This document shows, piece after piece, positions 1 through 6,097 of a DNA stretch of 40,353 nt; position 1 is the first letter of the stretch, and every line of letters starts with the position of its first letter. Origin of the DNA: Henriciella sp. GTDB lineage: Bacteria; Pseudomonadota; Alphaproteobacteria; Caulobacterales; Hyphomonadaceae. The notes beneath the pieces were generated by a model. The model saw only the letters and a list, made by a program, of their open reading frames with translations, was not told the DNA's origin and made no database searches. The position numbers and the translations under genes were made by a program. Where the stretch lies: positions 1 to 40,353 of the forward strand of contig JALUWJ010000214.1 in NCBI GenBank assembly GCA_027019605.1. The letters are read 5' to 3'.

Positions 1-123
1 CGATTATATCGAGCTGTTCTACAATCCGAAGCGCAGGCATGCTAAGAACGGGATGCTGTCACCCGCCGAGTACGAAATGACAGCACAATGAAGCCGCAGG
101 GCGTCTACATTCTTAGGGGCACA
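1..123 (+). mobile_element. Right end of an IS3-type insertion sequence
   Basis: The segment holds the last transposase codons and a terminal inverted repeat at 97-123 that ends in CA, as IS3-family elements do. The reverse complement of this repeat matches the sequence starting at 40251 at 22 of 27 positions, so both window ends belong to the same kind of element in the same orientation. Only the end is present; the body lies outside the window. The IS edge falls 38 bp before a broken tRNA-Leu gene. Confidence 0.85.
2..91 (+). CDS. IS3-family transposase (orfB), C-terminal fragment
   Basis: The reading frame gives the last 29 residues of a DDE integrase-core transposase. It contains YIELFYNPKRRH followed by LSPAEYE, the usual C-terminal signature of IS3/IS150-type OrfB proteins. 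In the full protein this region follows the catalytic DDE domain. The 5' part lies left of the window. The stop TGA at 89-91 is followed within 6 bases by the right inverted repeat, which fits IS3 architecture. The fragment is not functional alone; whether the whole gene is intact cannot be seen here. Confidence 0.85.
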   Translation, partial: DYIELFYNPKRRHAKNGMLSPAEYEMTAQ

Positions 124-161
124 TCAGCCTGCGGCAGTTAGGCGGCCTGCCATCTTACGGA

Positions 162-200
162 GCCTCCCTGGCGGAATTGGTAGACGCGACGGATTCAAAA
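162..200 (+). pseudogene. tRNA-Leu(CAA) gene, 5' half (split by insertion)
   Basis: The 39 bases give the acceptor 5' strand (GCCTCCC), a D arm with GAATTGGTAGACGC and the left anticodon-stem strand ACGGA, and stop after the loop TTCAAAA. After position 200 the sequence no longer pairs. The missing half is at 2520-2576. Joined over the shared GATTCAAAA (192-200 and 2520-2528) the two halves give a well-paired 87-nt tRNA-Leu with anticodon CAA: 7 acceptor pairs, 5 anticodon-stem pairs, a variable arm and a perfect T arm. The gene is therefore interrupted by about 2.3 kb. Confidence 0.9.
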
Positions 201-480
201 ACTTTTTCTAGTTGGATGCAGCGGATTCTCAGTCTTTTCAATGACTTAGAAAAATGTGATTTCATTTCAGCAAAAGAGACGATCTAGCTCCAATTCTATC
301 TGTGCGAGAAAAATACTCTTTCGTCCGGTTCTATCGCTATCTGAAGTAGTATTCTCGTCGCTACCTCGCTTCTTGTCTTGATATGGCAACGAAAGTGACA
401 ATTTGGCGTGACAATGAACACCTAAACGGCTCTTCACGCTTGATCTGCGATGCGCCTTGTGCGATGCGCATGGCCCGCGT
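201..480. other. Intergenic, AT-rich, no gene seen
   Basis: This stretch between the broken tRNA half and the intact tRNA-Leu has no convincing reading frame on either strand. It holds two GTGACA repeats at 395-400 and 408-413, which match the repeat array at 2413-2468. Confidence 0.5.
395..413 (+). repeat. GTGACA repeat pair
   Basis: Two GTGACA copies (395 and 408), each followed by A, lie about 100 bp before the GATTCAAAA core of the intact tRNA-Leu. They match the denser array at 2413-2468 and could be arm-type integrase sites or remnants of them. This is inferred from the pattern only. Confidence 0.45.
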
Positions 481-566
481 GCCAGCGTGGTGAAATGGTA
501 GACACAGGGGATTCAAAATCCCCCGGGGGCAACTCCGTGTCGGTTCGAATCCGACCGCTGGTACCA
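481..566 (+). tRNA. tRNA-Leu(CAA)
   Basis: This is a complete class II tRNA. The acceptor strands GCCAGCG and CGCTGGT pair with one G-U, the D arm carries AAATGGTAGACAC, the anticodon stem GGGGA/TCCCC encloses the loop TTCAAAA with anticodon CAA (reads UUG), and there is a long variable arm. The T arm is CGGT-TCGAATC-CGACC-like, followed by A and an encoded CCA at 564-566. Its stems differ from the split tRNA-Leu at 162/2520, so it is not a recent copy. It lies inside the segment that splits the other gene and may supply the lost decoding function. It also contains the same 9-bp core GATTCAAAA at 510-518. Confidence 0.95.
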
Positions 567-597
567 ACGGATACGGGGAATATTCGGCGCTTGGTGT

Positions 598-1560
598 TTA
601 GTTCTCCTGAGGTAGCGGTCCCTCACCAATTGTCGCAAGAATCCTGTTTTTCAGCTTATCTCTGAGGTCGTTCGTATCTGTCCAAACGATGTGATTGAAC
701 ATTTTTGTATCGAAGTGAACGTGTTCGATCTGATCTTCTCGAACTGAAAAAATTACTGGGATCGATATTCCGATACCAAACCCAGCTTCAAAATATACTC
801 CACCTCTCGGGTTACCTATCTCACTCGTGAAATCCGCAATAACAAATCTTGAACGTTTAATCTCCGCCATTATTTGGTCGTCGATTTTCTCGTTAAATTC
901 CTCACGGTCAACGCGCACGGGATAGTAACCTGATTGTCTTACCGCCTCTGCTATACCTTCCGTATAAGGTTCATCCATTTGCTCATTGAACCACATTGCG
1001 ACGAAACACCTGTCGCTTTCGCTTTGGGGTTTTTGGGTGTTCAAATAGCACTTAACGGTTGTTGTTGGTTGGTGGTTCCAATTGTACATTCCCTGAGCAG
1101 TAACTACAGGTCGGATCGATCCCTCTTCGGCGAAAACACTTAGGTACTCAATGAGTGCAACTTGCGTGTCCACGAATGCGGCGCTCAGAAATTCCTGGAA
1201 CGCCGGGTTGTCGTCAGCACGACCTGACAAGATATCAATCTTGTCACCTGGGTCCGGGTAATATCGAGCAATGACTCCAAGTCCGCGCGCGAGTCTTTCT
1301 TGGACGCTCGGAGGAGAGGTTTGTATCGCTGTTGCAACTAAAGCTTCATCGATCAAAATCCTACGATCATGAGGGCGAGGGTCGCGGTATAAGAACTCCC
1401 CAAGGCGCTGTTTATCGGAAGGAGCCAACGGGTTCGCTGCCCGCCAGCCGGCCCCTGTGATCTTGTAGTGTGTTTTCGTGCGGAGACTGAAATAATTTGT
1501 GGCGTCCATCTGCGGATCGTCGCCTTCATGAATATCAGATGGCCATATCGGTCCATACAT
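598..1560 (-). CDS. Nucleoside 2-deoxyribosyltransferase/TIR-like domain protein (putative defence gene)
   Basis: The C-terminal 130 residues look like the nucleoside 2-deoxyribosyltransferase-like fold related to TIR domains. They contain CFVAMWF, then EFNEKIDDQIMAEIKRSRFVIADFT, then RGGVYFEAGFG. The glutamate in the last motif is in the place of the family's catalytic glutamate. The N-terminal half is less clear; a segment YKITGAGW resembles the LTxxGW wing seen in winged-helix parts of such proteins. No membrane segment or signal peptide is visible. Proteins of this kind are often found next to integrases and in defence islands, where they are thought to act on nucleotides or NAD. The divergent gene at 1693 shares the 130-bp promoter gap. 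The start could also be the methionine 17 codons further in. The domain call is fairly firm; the defence role is inference. Confidence 0.65.
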   Translation of the reverse strand: MYGPIWPSDIHEGDDPQMDATNYFSLRTKTHYKITGAGWRAANPLAPSDKQRLGEFLYRDPRPHDRRILIDEALVATAIQTSPPSVQERLARGLGVIARYYPDPGDKIDILSGRADDNPAFQEFLSAAFVDTQVALIEYLSVFAEEGSIRPVVTAQGMYNWNHQPTTTVKCYLNTQKPQSESDRCFVAMWFNEQMDEPYTEGIAEAVRQSGYYPVRVDREEFNEKIDDQIMAEIKRSRFVIADFTSEIGNPRGGVYFEAGFGIGISIPVIFSVREDQIEHVHFDTKMFNHIVWTDTNDLRDKLKNRILATIGEGPLPQEN

Positions 1561-1692
1561 GACTTTTAGTTCCTCCGGATATTTTCCCTCAAGCCATCAT
1601 GAGTTGATTCTTTATAATTGAATTCCCGAACCTGCTCGCGCGATAGGTGATTCTGATGGACATATATTGCGGCTTCACTGCAAAGATTTTCC

Positions 1693-2391
1693 ATGAATGA
1701 AATAAAGTTCAATTTTGTATTGAGGGTTCATAAGGAATCCGACGTCCAAAAGTCCTTCGATTTCTTGACCGACGATGACATCGAACAAGGGGCGGCTCAC
1801 CCATTTTTTGCAAATTTCAAGCAGAGAATGAAAGATGAAACACAGCCTGACCGGGTAGTCCTCGCCTTACCTGTGGTCGAAGAAGGGAGTTTGGTGCTTT
1901 CGGCATCTGTAACTCTTTTTTACGTCGCACCCAGCGCGTTTGCTTTTGCCATCAGCGTAATTCAAGGTACCGACTGGCTGTCGGCCCACTTATATGCGAC
2001 GGCGAAGCAAACGTTCGGCGACAGAATTACGGTTTCCGAAAACAAGGTCCGAAATTTTCATCTCCACCCAGATGCCAAGTGGCTGTTCGACCAAGAAAAT
2101 CCACGCAAGCTCCTAAGCGAAGATGTCGTTAAGGAAACTGAAAAGACTAGAGACCCTCGGGTCTTAACGCACCGAGTCCTGATTTTCTTATTGTTGGGTT
2201 TGTGGGCTGTGGTTGCGTCGTGGGTGCTGACCACCAGCAGTGGTGAGCAGTCCAAGTGTGAATGCTGTGGCATTGCTCAGGCTGAGAACTCGCCACCCCC
2301 GTCTATAGTGAAGCAGGTTTGTACGCTAAACGAATATTCTGATGATGGTGGCGTGTCTTCGAAAGAGCCTAAAGTCAGAGTCTATAAGTGA
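1693..2391 (+). CDS. Hypothetical protein with one C-terminal membrane segment
   Basis: I do not recognise this 232-residue protein. Residues 1-155 look soluble and globular. A hydrophobic stretch at about 162-180 (VLIFLLLGLWAVVASWVL) is a likely membrane anchor, followed by a short cysteine-containing tail (KCECCG). There is no N-terminal signal peptide, so the large domain is probably cytoplasmic. It is divergent from the deoxyribosyltransferase-like gene at 598-1560 and both lie in the segment that splits tRNA-Leu, so it may be its partner or unrelated cargo. The integrase-type repeat array begins 20 bp after its stop. Confidence 0.6.
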   Translation: MNEIKFNFVLRVHKESDVQKSFDFLTDDDIEQGAAHPFFANFKQRMKDETQPDRVVLALPVVEEGSLVLSASVTLFYVAPSAFAFAISVIQGTDWLSAHLYATAKQTFGDRITVSENKVRNFHLHPDAKWLFDQENPRKLLSEDVVKETEKTRDPRVLTHRVLIFLLLGLWAVVASWVLTTSSGEQSKCECCGIAQAENSPPPSIVKQVCTLNEYSDDGGVSSKEPKVRVYK

Positions 2392-2412
2392 CTTCATGTG
2401 CGATTCTCCTAA

Positions 2413-2468
2413 GTGACAATCCGTGACAACGTGACAGAAACGGTGACAATGGGTGTCACTTGGTGACA
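2413..2468 (+). repeat. GTGACA repeat array beside attachment core
   Basis: GTGACA starts at 2413, 2423, 2431, 2443 and 2463, with a variant GTGTCA at 2453. The intervals are 10, 8, 12, 10 and 10 bp, close to one helical turn. The array ends 51 bp before the tRNA-derived core at 2520. This layout is typical of arm-type binding sites for a tyrosine integrase or of a phased operator. The function is inferred. Confidence 0.6.
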
Positions 2469-2519
2469 GGTGAAGCCATTTAACATATTGATAATAAACA
2501 ATTTTATTTTAAGGTATCA

Positions 2520-2576
2520 GATTCAAAATCCGTTTCTGGCAACAGAGTGCCGGTTCGAGTCCGGCGGGAGGTACCA
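2520..2576 (+). pseudogene. tRNA-Leu(CAA) gene, 3' half (split by insertion)
   Basis: This segment begins with GATTCAAAATCCGT (anticodon loop and right stem strand). It continues with a variable arm closed by a GCAA tetraloop, a T arm of GCCGG-TTCGAGT-CCGGC, the acceptor strand GGGAGGT, A and CCA. It complements the 5' half at 162-200: GCCTCCC pairs with GGGAGGT and ACGGA with TCCGT. Upstream bases do not continue a tRNA. It may be the chromosomal 3' half displaced by insertion, or a 3' half carried by the integrase element to the right. Confidence 0.9.
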
Positions 2577-2583
2577 TTGGACT

Positions 2584-2661
2584 GTCCATAGACGTCCATC
2601 GCAGTCTAAAAAATACATAAAAAACAACGTAAAGGGTTGGTTTGATGTCCAGGGACGTCCA
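2584..2661 (+). repeat. Paired GTCCA repeats before the integrase gene
   Basis: GTCCA occurs at 2584 and 2594, and again at 2647 and 2657. Each pair is spaced by exactly 10 bp, and both pairs share the frame TGTCCA-N4-CGTCCA with one base of variation. They lie between the tRNA 3' half and the integrase gene, where P4-type integrases have arm sites. The assignment is inferred. Confidence 0.5.
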
Positions 2662-2687
2662 CGGACATTTGTAGCAATCTGAGCCGA

Positions 2688-2750
2688 TTGTTGGTATTTT
2701 GTTGGTATAATCCTTGCGTTCGATACCAACATGGAAAGAAATACCAACAA
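2688..2750. promoter_or_regulatory. Fourfold TTGTTGGTAT repeats upstream of the integrase
   Basis: TTGTTGGTAT occurs directly at 2688-2697 and 2699-2708, and inverted as ATACCAAC at 2723-2730 and ATACCAACAA at 2741-2750. The last copy touches the integrase start codon at 2751, so binding there would block the ribosome site and promoter. It is a likely operator or excisionase/integrase site. Confidence 0.5.
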
Positions 2751-3944
2751 ATGAAGCTAAATGATCGAAAAATCAGGAACTTAAAGCCAGAGAGCAGACC
2801 GGTACGGCACAGTGACGGGTATGGTTTGTTTCTCGAGGTTACGCCCAAAGGTTCGAAGCTTTGGAAAATGGCGTATCGATTTGGCGGTAAGCAGAAGCTG
2901 CTATCTTTCGGTGCCTATCCGATCGTGACGCTCTCGCGAGCTCGCGAAAAATGTATCGACGCAAAGCGCCAGCTTTCGGAAGGCATAGACCCTCGGGCGC
3001 AGGCTGCAGAAGTCAAAGCGCAGCAAATAGCGAAAACCGAACATACGTTTGAAAAGATCGCGGCTGAATATGTGGAGAAGCGTAGAAAAGAAGGTTTGTC
3101 AAAGACGACAATCCAGAAGAAGGAGTGGTTCATACAGTTGGCGTGTGCAGACCTCGGCAAAATTCCAATCAAAGAAATCACCGCGCCCATCATTCTGATT
3201 CCACTTCGAAAGCAGGAAGATCGAGGAAACTACGAAACCGCTCGGCGGCTAAGGTCCACCATTGGACAAGTGTTTCGCTACGCGGTGGCGACTGCGCGCG
3301 CCGATACGGATCCAACCTTTGCGCTGCGCGACGCGCTCATCACTCCGCGTGTTCAACATCGAGCGGCAATGACAAAGCGGGATGACTTCAAGAATCTCGT
3401 TCAAACAATTTGGACGTTTAAGGGTAGCTCGGAGAGTATCATTACGGCGCTCAAATTGATGACCTTCCTTTATACTCGTCCAGGAGAGCTCAGACTGTCA
3501 TACTGGGATGAGTTTGACCTAAAAAATGGCGTTTGGACCATCCCGGCGGAACGTATGAAAATGCGCCGTGAGCACGCCAAGCCGCTTTCTCAATCAGTCG
3601 TCGATTTGCTCAAACAACATCGCCTAGTCTCCGAAGGGCATAGCCGAGTCTTCCCGTCGCTCACCGGAAGAGACCGGCCGATCAGCGAGAATACGATGAA
3701 CCAAGCGCTTCGCAGAATGAGTTTTTCACCCGAGGAAATGACATCTCATGGTTTCAGAGCGTCAGCTTCAAGTTTGATAAACGAGAGCGGTCTCTGGAAT
3801 CAGGACGCTATTGAAGCCGAACTTTCGCATGCCGATCCAAATCAAGTCCGTAGGATCTATCACCGCGCTTTGTATTGGGAAGAGCGGGTGAAGATGGCTG
3901 ATTGGTGGGCAGACGAAGTCTTGAAGATGGTGGCTGGTAAGTAG
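2751..3944 (+). CDS. P4-type tyrosine integrase
   Basis: This is a site-specific recombinase of the P4/prophage integrase family, which inserts genomic islands at tRNA genes. The N-terminal arm-binding DUF4102-type domain covers about residues 1-85 (MKLNDRKIRNLKPE, SDGYGLFLEV, WKMAYRFGGKQKLLSFGAYP). A core-binding domain follows, then the catalytic domain with arginine in TRPGELR, HxxR in HGFR, and the tyrosine region RRIYHRALYWEERVKMADWWAD at the C-terminus. The 397-residue length is normal. I chose the ATG at 2751 because family members start at MKLND-like sequence; an in-frame ATG at 2688 would add 21 untypical residues. The gene lies just after the tRNA-Leu 3' half and its candidate arm sites, as expected for an integrated island. 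Confidence 0.93.
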   Translation: MKLNDRKIRNLKPESRPVRHSDGYGLFLEVTPKGSKLWKMAYRFGGKQKLLSFGAYPIVTLSRAREKCIDAKRQLSEGIDPRAQAAEVKAQQIAKTEHTFEKIAAEYVEKRRKEGLSKTTIQKKEWFIQLACADLGKIPIKEITAPIILIPLRKQEDRGNYETARRLRSTIGQVFRYAVATARADTDPTFALRDALITPRVQHRAAMTKRDDFKNLVQTIWTFKGSSESIITALKLMTFLYTRPGELRLSYWDEFDLKNGVWTIPAERMKMRREHAKPLSQSVVDLLKQHRLVSEGHSRVFPSLTGRDRPISENTMNQALRRMSFSPEEMTSHGFRASASSLINESGLWNQDAIEAELSHADPNQVRRIYHRALYWEERVKMADWWADEVLKMVAGK

Positions 3945-4346
3945 CGGTTCCAATGCGATAGCACCTGACTCTGAGTCAGATTCCGGAAAACAAACAAAGA
4001 AAAATAAACAATAAAAACAGGAGCTTCGTGGTCCACTGCGATCGTAAAGTGTCACGCAAAACCGCAGAAAAGCATAGTTTGCGTTACACTTGCGTTACAC
4101 GTTGAAGCCTCTCACGACCCCACGATTAATTGGCAAAAAGGGACAAATGAATCGTGGTGGCGCGATAAACTCTGTAACGCAAACAAAATACGTGGGACGT
4201 CTTATCATCAACGTTTATTGCGGTTGAAGCAGCGTTGCCAGTGTAACGCTGACTGCGGGGGCTGCATGAATTACTTATTCGACGGTTGAAGCGATTGGTG
4301 GGTGGTTCATTCTTAACTGCATTTCTCCAATGGGAGAGCGCTTTCT
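3945..4346. other. Intergenic region with repeat cluster, no gene
   Basis: There is no convincing gene. The region holds the TTGCGTTACAC repeats (4079-4249) and an 8-bp inverted repeat CCACGATT/AATCGTGG at 4120-4157. It probably marks a junction between the integrase element and the stress cassette. Confidence 0.5.
4079..4249. repeat. TTGCGTTACAC direct and inverted repeats
   Basis: TTGCGTTACAC is present twice in perfect tandem (4079-4089 and 4090-4100). Inverted copies follow: GTAACGCAA at 4174-4182 and GTGTAACGC at 4241-4249. The density in a gene-free stretch next to an integrase suggests recombinase arm sites or an origin-like iteron set. The family differs from the repeats at 2413 and 2584, so a different recombinase may be involved. 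Confidence 0.5.
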
Positions 4347-4619
4347 TCAGTCGGTTTGCGGTAAATCGTAGAATTCGTCTTTGGAATCATCTTTTGGACT
4401 ATGTCGACGGACCCACTCATCTCGCTCACGCATTTTCAGGAGCTCGTCTAGCGCTTGATCGTCTCCTCTGCGCAGGAGTTCCGAAAGATCATTCAGCGCT
4501 TCAATCGCTGCCTTCACCTCGGTGCTTTTCGCCGCATCGGGAGCAATCCGACCGGGAAGCGAAGCGTACCGAGCAACCCACGTGGATAGATGTGGATACT
4601 TTTTCAATCTCATGGTCAT
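4347..4619 (-). CDS. Small hypothetical acidic protein
   Basis: I do not recognise this 90-residue protein. It is predicted soluble, largely helical and charged, and ends in DEFYDLPQTD. I chose the ATG at 4619 because GGAGAG lies about 8 bases upstream; a longer version from 4661 is possible. It is the third gene of a minus-strand cluster after the 51-residue protein (5133-4978) and the LapA-like protein (4906-4682), with 62 bp between it and the latter. The DEFYD motif near its C-terminus also ends the 51-residue protein, which hints at a functional link. No homologue comes to mind. Confidence 0.55.
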   Translation of the reverse strand: MTMRLKKYPHLSTWVARYASLPGRIAPDAAKSTEVKAAIEALNDLSELLRRGDDQALDELLKMRERDEWVRRHSPKDDSKDEFYDLPQTD

Positions 4620-4681
4620 TTCTCTATTCTCTCCGCGGGCGACGTCGAGCTTCTCGGCCATTCGCAGAGAAGTCGAGTATC

Positions 4682-4906
4682 TTAAACCGGATCACCTTCC
4701 TCGATTGGATATTCCTCTTTGCGACGAAATCGAATGGTTTTCCCGAGAAGAAATCCAACTCCAACCGACGCTGCTATCAAAAAGAACCGGCGCGTTGTGA
4801 ACTCGAAACCGAGAAATGATACGCTAACCTCAGCCATGTTCTGGATCGCAAATACTATCAGCAAGATCCCGAGAACGATGGCAAACCACATCCATACTGA
4901 TTTCAT
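4682..4906 (-). CDS. LapA-like (DUF1049) small membrane protein
   Basis: This 74-residue protein has two membrane segments: about 5-23 (WMWFAIVLGILLIVFAIQN) and about 38-57 (RRFFLIAASVGVGFLLGK). The linking NMAEVSVSFLGFEF matches the N-x-x-x-V-x-V-x-F pattern of the LapA/DUF1049 family. LapA proteins of E. coli work with LapB in lipopolysaccharide assembly control, but short single-domain members are widespread and mostly uncharacterised. The start has GGGAG 9 bases upstream. Two more LapA-like genes are at 17463 and 24838. Here it follows the 51-residue MSGLKK protein, an arrangement repeated at 24838-25263. Confidence 0.75.
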   Translation of the reverse strand: MKSVWMWFAIVLGILLIVFAIQNMAEVSVSFLGFEFTTRRFFLIAASVGVGFLLGKTIRFRRKEEYPIEEGDPV

Positions 4907-4977
4907 TCTTTTCTCCCAGTTACATAGATCTCGCGAATTTCAACGTCACACGCCGACAGGCCTCGATTGGCCATACA

Positions 4978-5133
4978 CTAGTCGTAAAACTCGTCGTATT
5001 CATCATAATCGTCCATATGCGGAAACCGTCTTGCCGGACGACTGCGACGCAGTGGTCGCTGATTTTCTGTTTCAGGGCCACGCCGCGACTTTTGTGGCCG
5101 ACGCGCGGGGCCTTTCTTCTTTAACCCGCTCAT
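4978..5133 (-). CDS. 51-residue MSGLKK-family microprotein
   Basis: The 51-residue product starts MSGLKKKGP, is rich in Arg and Lys up to residue 38, and ends in an acidic aromatic tail, DDYDEYDEFYD. A second 51-residue protein at 25108-25263 has the same layout (MSGLKKSGP, then RRFRYFDEYKALDEFCD). I chose the ATG at 5133, with AAGGAG upstream, because it makes both proteins the same length; a start at 5160 is also open. The sequence suggests a soluble protein with charge separation, perhaps binding nucleic acid or an acidic partner. I know no described family. It is 71 bp upstream of a LapA-like gene, and a dyad site lies 106 bp upstream. Confidence 0.7.
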   Translation of the reverse strand: MSGLKKKGPARRPQKSRRGPETENQRPLRRSRPARRFPHMDDYDEYDEFYD

Positions 5134-5238
5134 GAGAATTCTCCTTAATCCTGCTATCAAGCGAAGCCTCTCATCGAGGCAAACAAGAAAATAGTGATTG
5201 TGATAGGGTCGGGTAAAATGAATTTATCTGATCGACCT

Positions 5239-5253
5239 ATCGGTGAATCGAAT
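5239..5253. promoter_or_regulatory. Dyad site 1 (ATCGG-N5-CGAAT)
   Basis: The sequence ATCGGTGAATCGAAT is a variant of the recurring ATTCG-N5-CGAAT element. It lies 106 bp upstream of the minus-strand gene at 5133. Confidence 0.5.
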
Positions 5254-5344
5254 AATTCTCGCCGCCAGCGTACGAGCGCCCAGTAGTTCCTGCATCTTCC
5301 AAGATGCTCAATACCAACGGCGAGAAAGTCGTTCCGTGCGGGTG

Positions 5345-5779
5345 CTAATAACGCCCAGAAATGTAACCCCGCATGACTTCAGCTTCGGCTTCAATCTCGT
5401 CGAGCCGATTTTGAATAATATCGCGAATGCTCAATAAGCCGACGAGGCGATCATTGTCCAAAACTGGAATATGCCGAATATGGTGTTTGGCCATCATCGC
5501 CCGAACCAACGCGACTTGATCGTTCGGCGAGCACGTTATGACATCGGTCGTCATCAAATCGGAGACTGTTGCATCGAGAACCTCGTCGCCCATCGTTCGC
5601 AGTCCCCGAACGACATCGCGTTCGGAGATAATGCCGCGCATTGTTGTTCCATCGTCACTGATGATGAGAGCACCGACATCATTTTCTTCAAGACCCTGTA
5701 GAACATCCCTGACGCTCGCATCGGCAGAAATCGTAGGTATGGAGCCACTTTTTTGAACGAGAATACTGTTGACGGACAT
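5345..5779 (-). CDS. CBS-pair domain protein
   Basis: The 144-residue protein is almost entirely a tandem CBS pair. The first CBS motif covers about 10-65 (SVRDVLQGLEENDVGALIISDD, then GIISERDVVRG). The second covers about 78-130 (VSDLMTTDVITCSPNDQVALVRAMMAKHHIRHIPVLDNDRLVGLLSIRDII). Stand-alone CBS pairs bind adenosine nucleotides and regulate partner proteins or sense energy state. There is no other domain, signal peptide or membrane segment. It is divergent from the MscS gene at 6098. The start has a weak ribosome site, and the leader contains an inverted repeat CAGCGGAC/GTCCGCTG at 5807-5841. The partner is not known. Confidence 0.9.
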   Translation of the reverse strand: MSVNSILVQKSGSIPTISADASVRDVLQGLEENDVGALIISDDGTTMRGIISERDVVRGLRTMGDEVLDATVSDLMTTDVITCSPNDQVALVRAMMAKHHIRHIPVLDNDRLVGLLSIRDIIQNRLDEIEAEAEVMRGYISGRY

Positions 5780-6097
5780 GTTGCCGCTCCTATCGAGTTA
5801 AAGAGACAGCGGACGACACACGAAAAGTGGGCCGTCCGCTGGCGCAGCCAGATCGTTTAGCTTCGATCCGCGCGCAGAAGGGGCCTTTGGTAATGGACAA
5901 GGCCGGAGCGTCGATCGCGAATTCTCCCAGGCCAAACCCTCTCGATGAGGCCAATCCGCTTCGACACGATGAAATATAGGTGACGAAGTAAAAGCAGGAT
6001 AACGAATTTAATCGCTTATATCTATCGGATAATCGAATGTGTGGGGGCTTGGTGAATACCCATTGCAGAAATCTGCTCAGCGCGAGAAAAGAGTCCT
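5780..6097. other. Divergent promoter region between CBS and MscS genes
   Basis: No gene is evident in these 318 bases. They hold the leader hairpin at 5807-5841 and the dyad site at 6024-6038, and probably promoters for both flanking genes. Confidence 0.5.
6024..6038. promoter_or_regulatory. Dyad site 2 (ATCGGATAATCGAAT)
   Basis: This 15-mer is identical to the reverse complement of the site at 31873-31887; with one flanking T the match is 16 bp. It lies 60 bp upstream of the MscS start. Confidence 0.6.

Noticed and set aside
200-2520. A group I intron or trans-spliced split tRNA at the tRNA-Leu anticodon loop
   Set aside because: The insert is 2.3 kb, carries another tRNA and protein genes, and has a 9-bp repeat at both edges. 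That fits site-specific integration better than an intron, and no intron core is visible.
4286-4819. 177-residue plus-strand frame
   Set aside because: It overlaps two better-supported minus-strand genes, lacks a ribosome site and shows low-quality composition.
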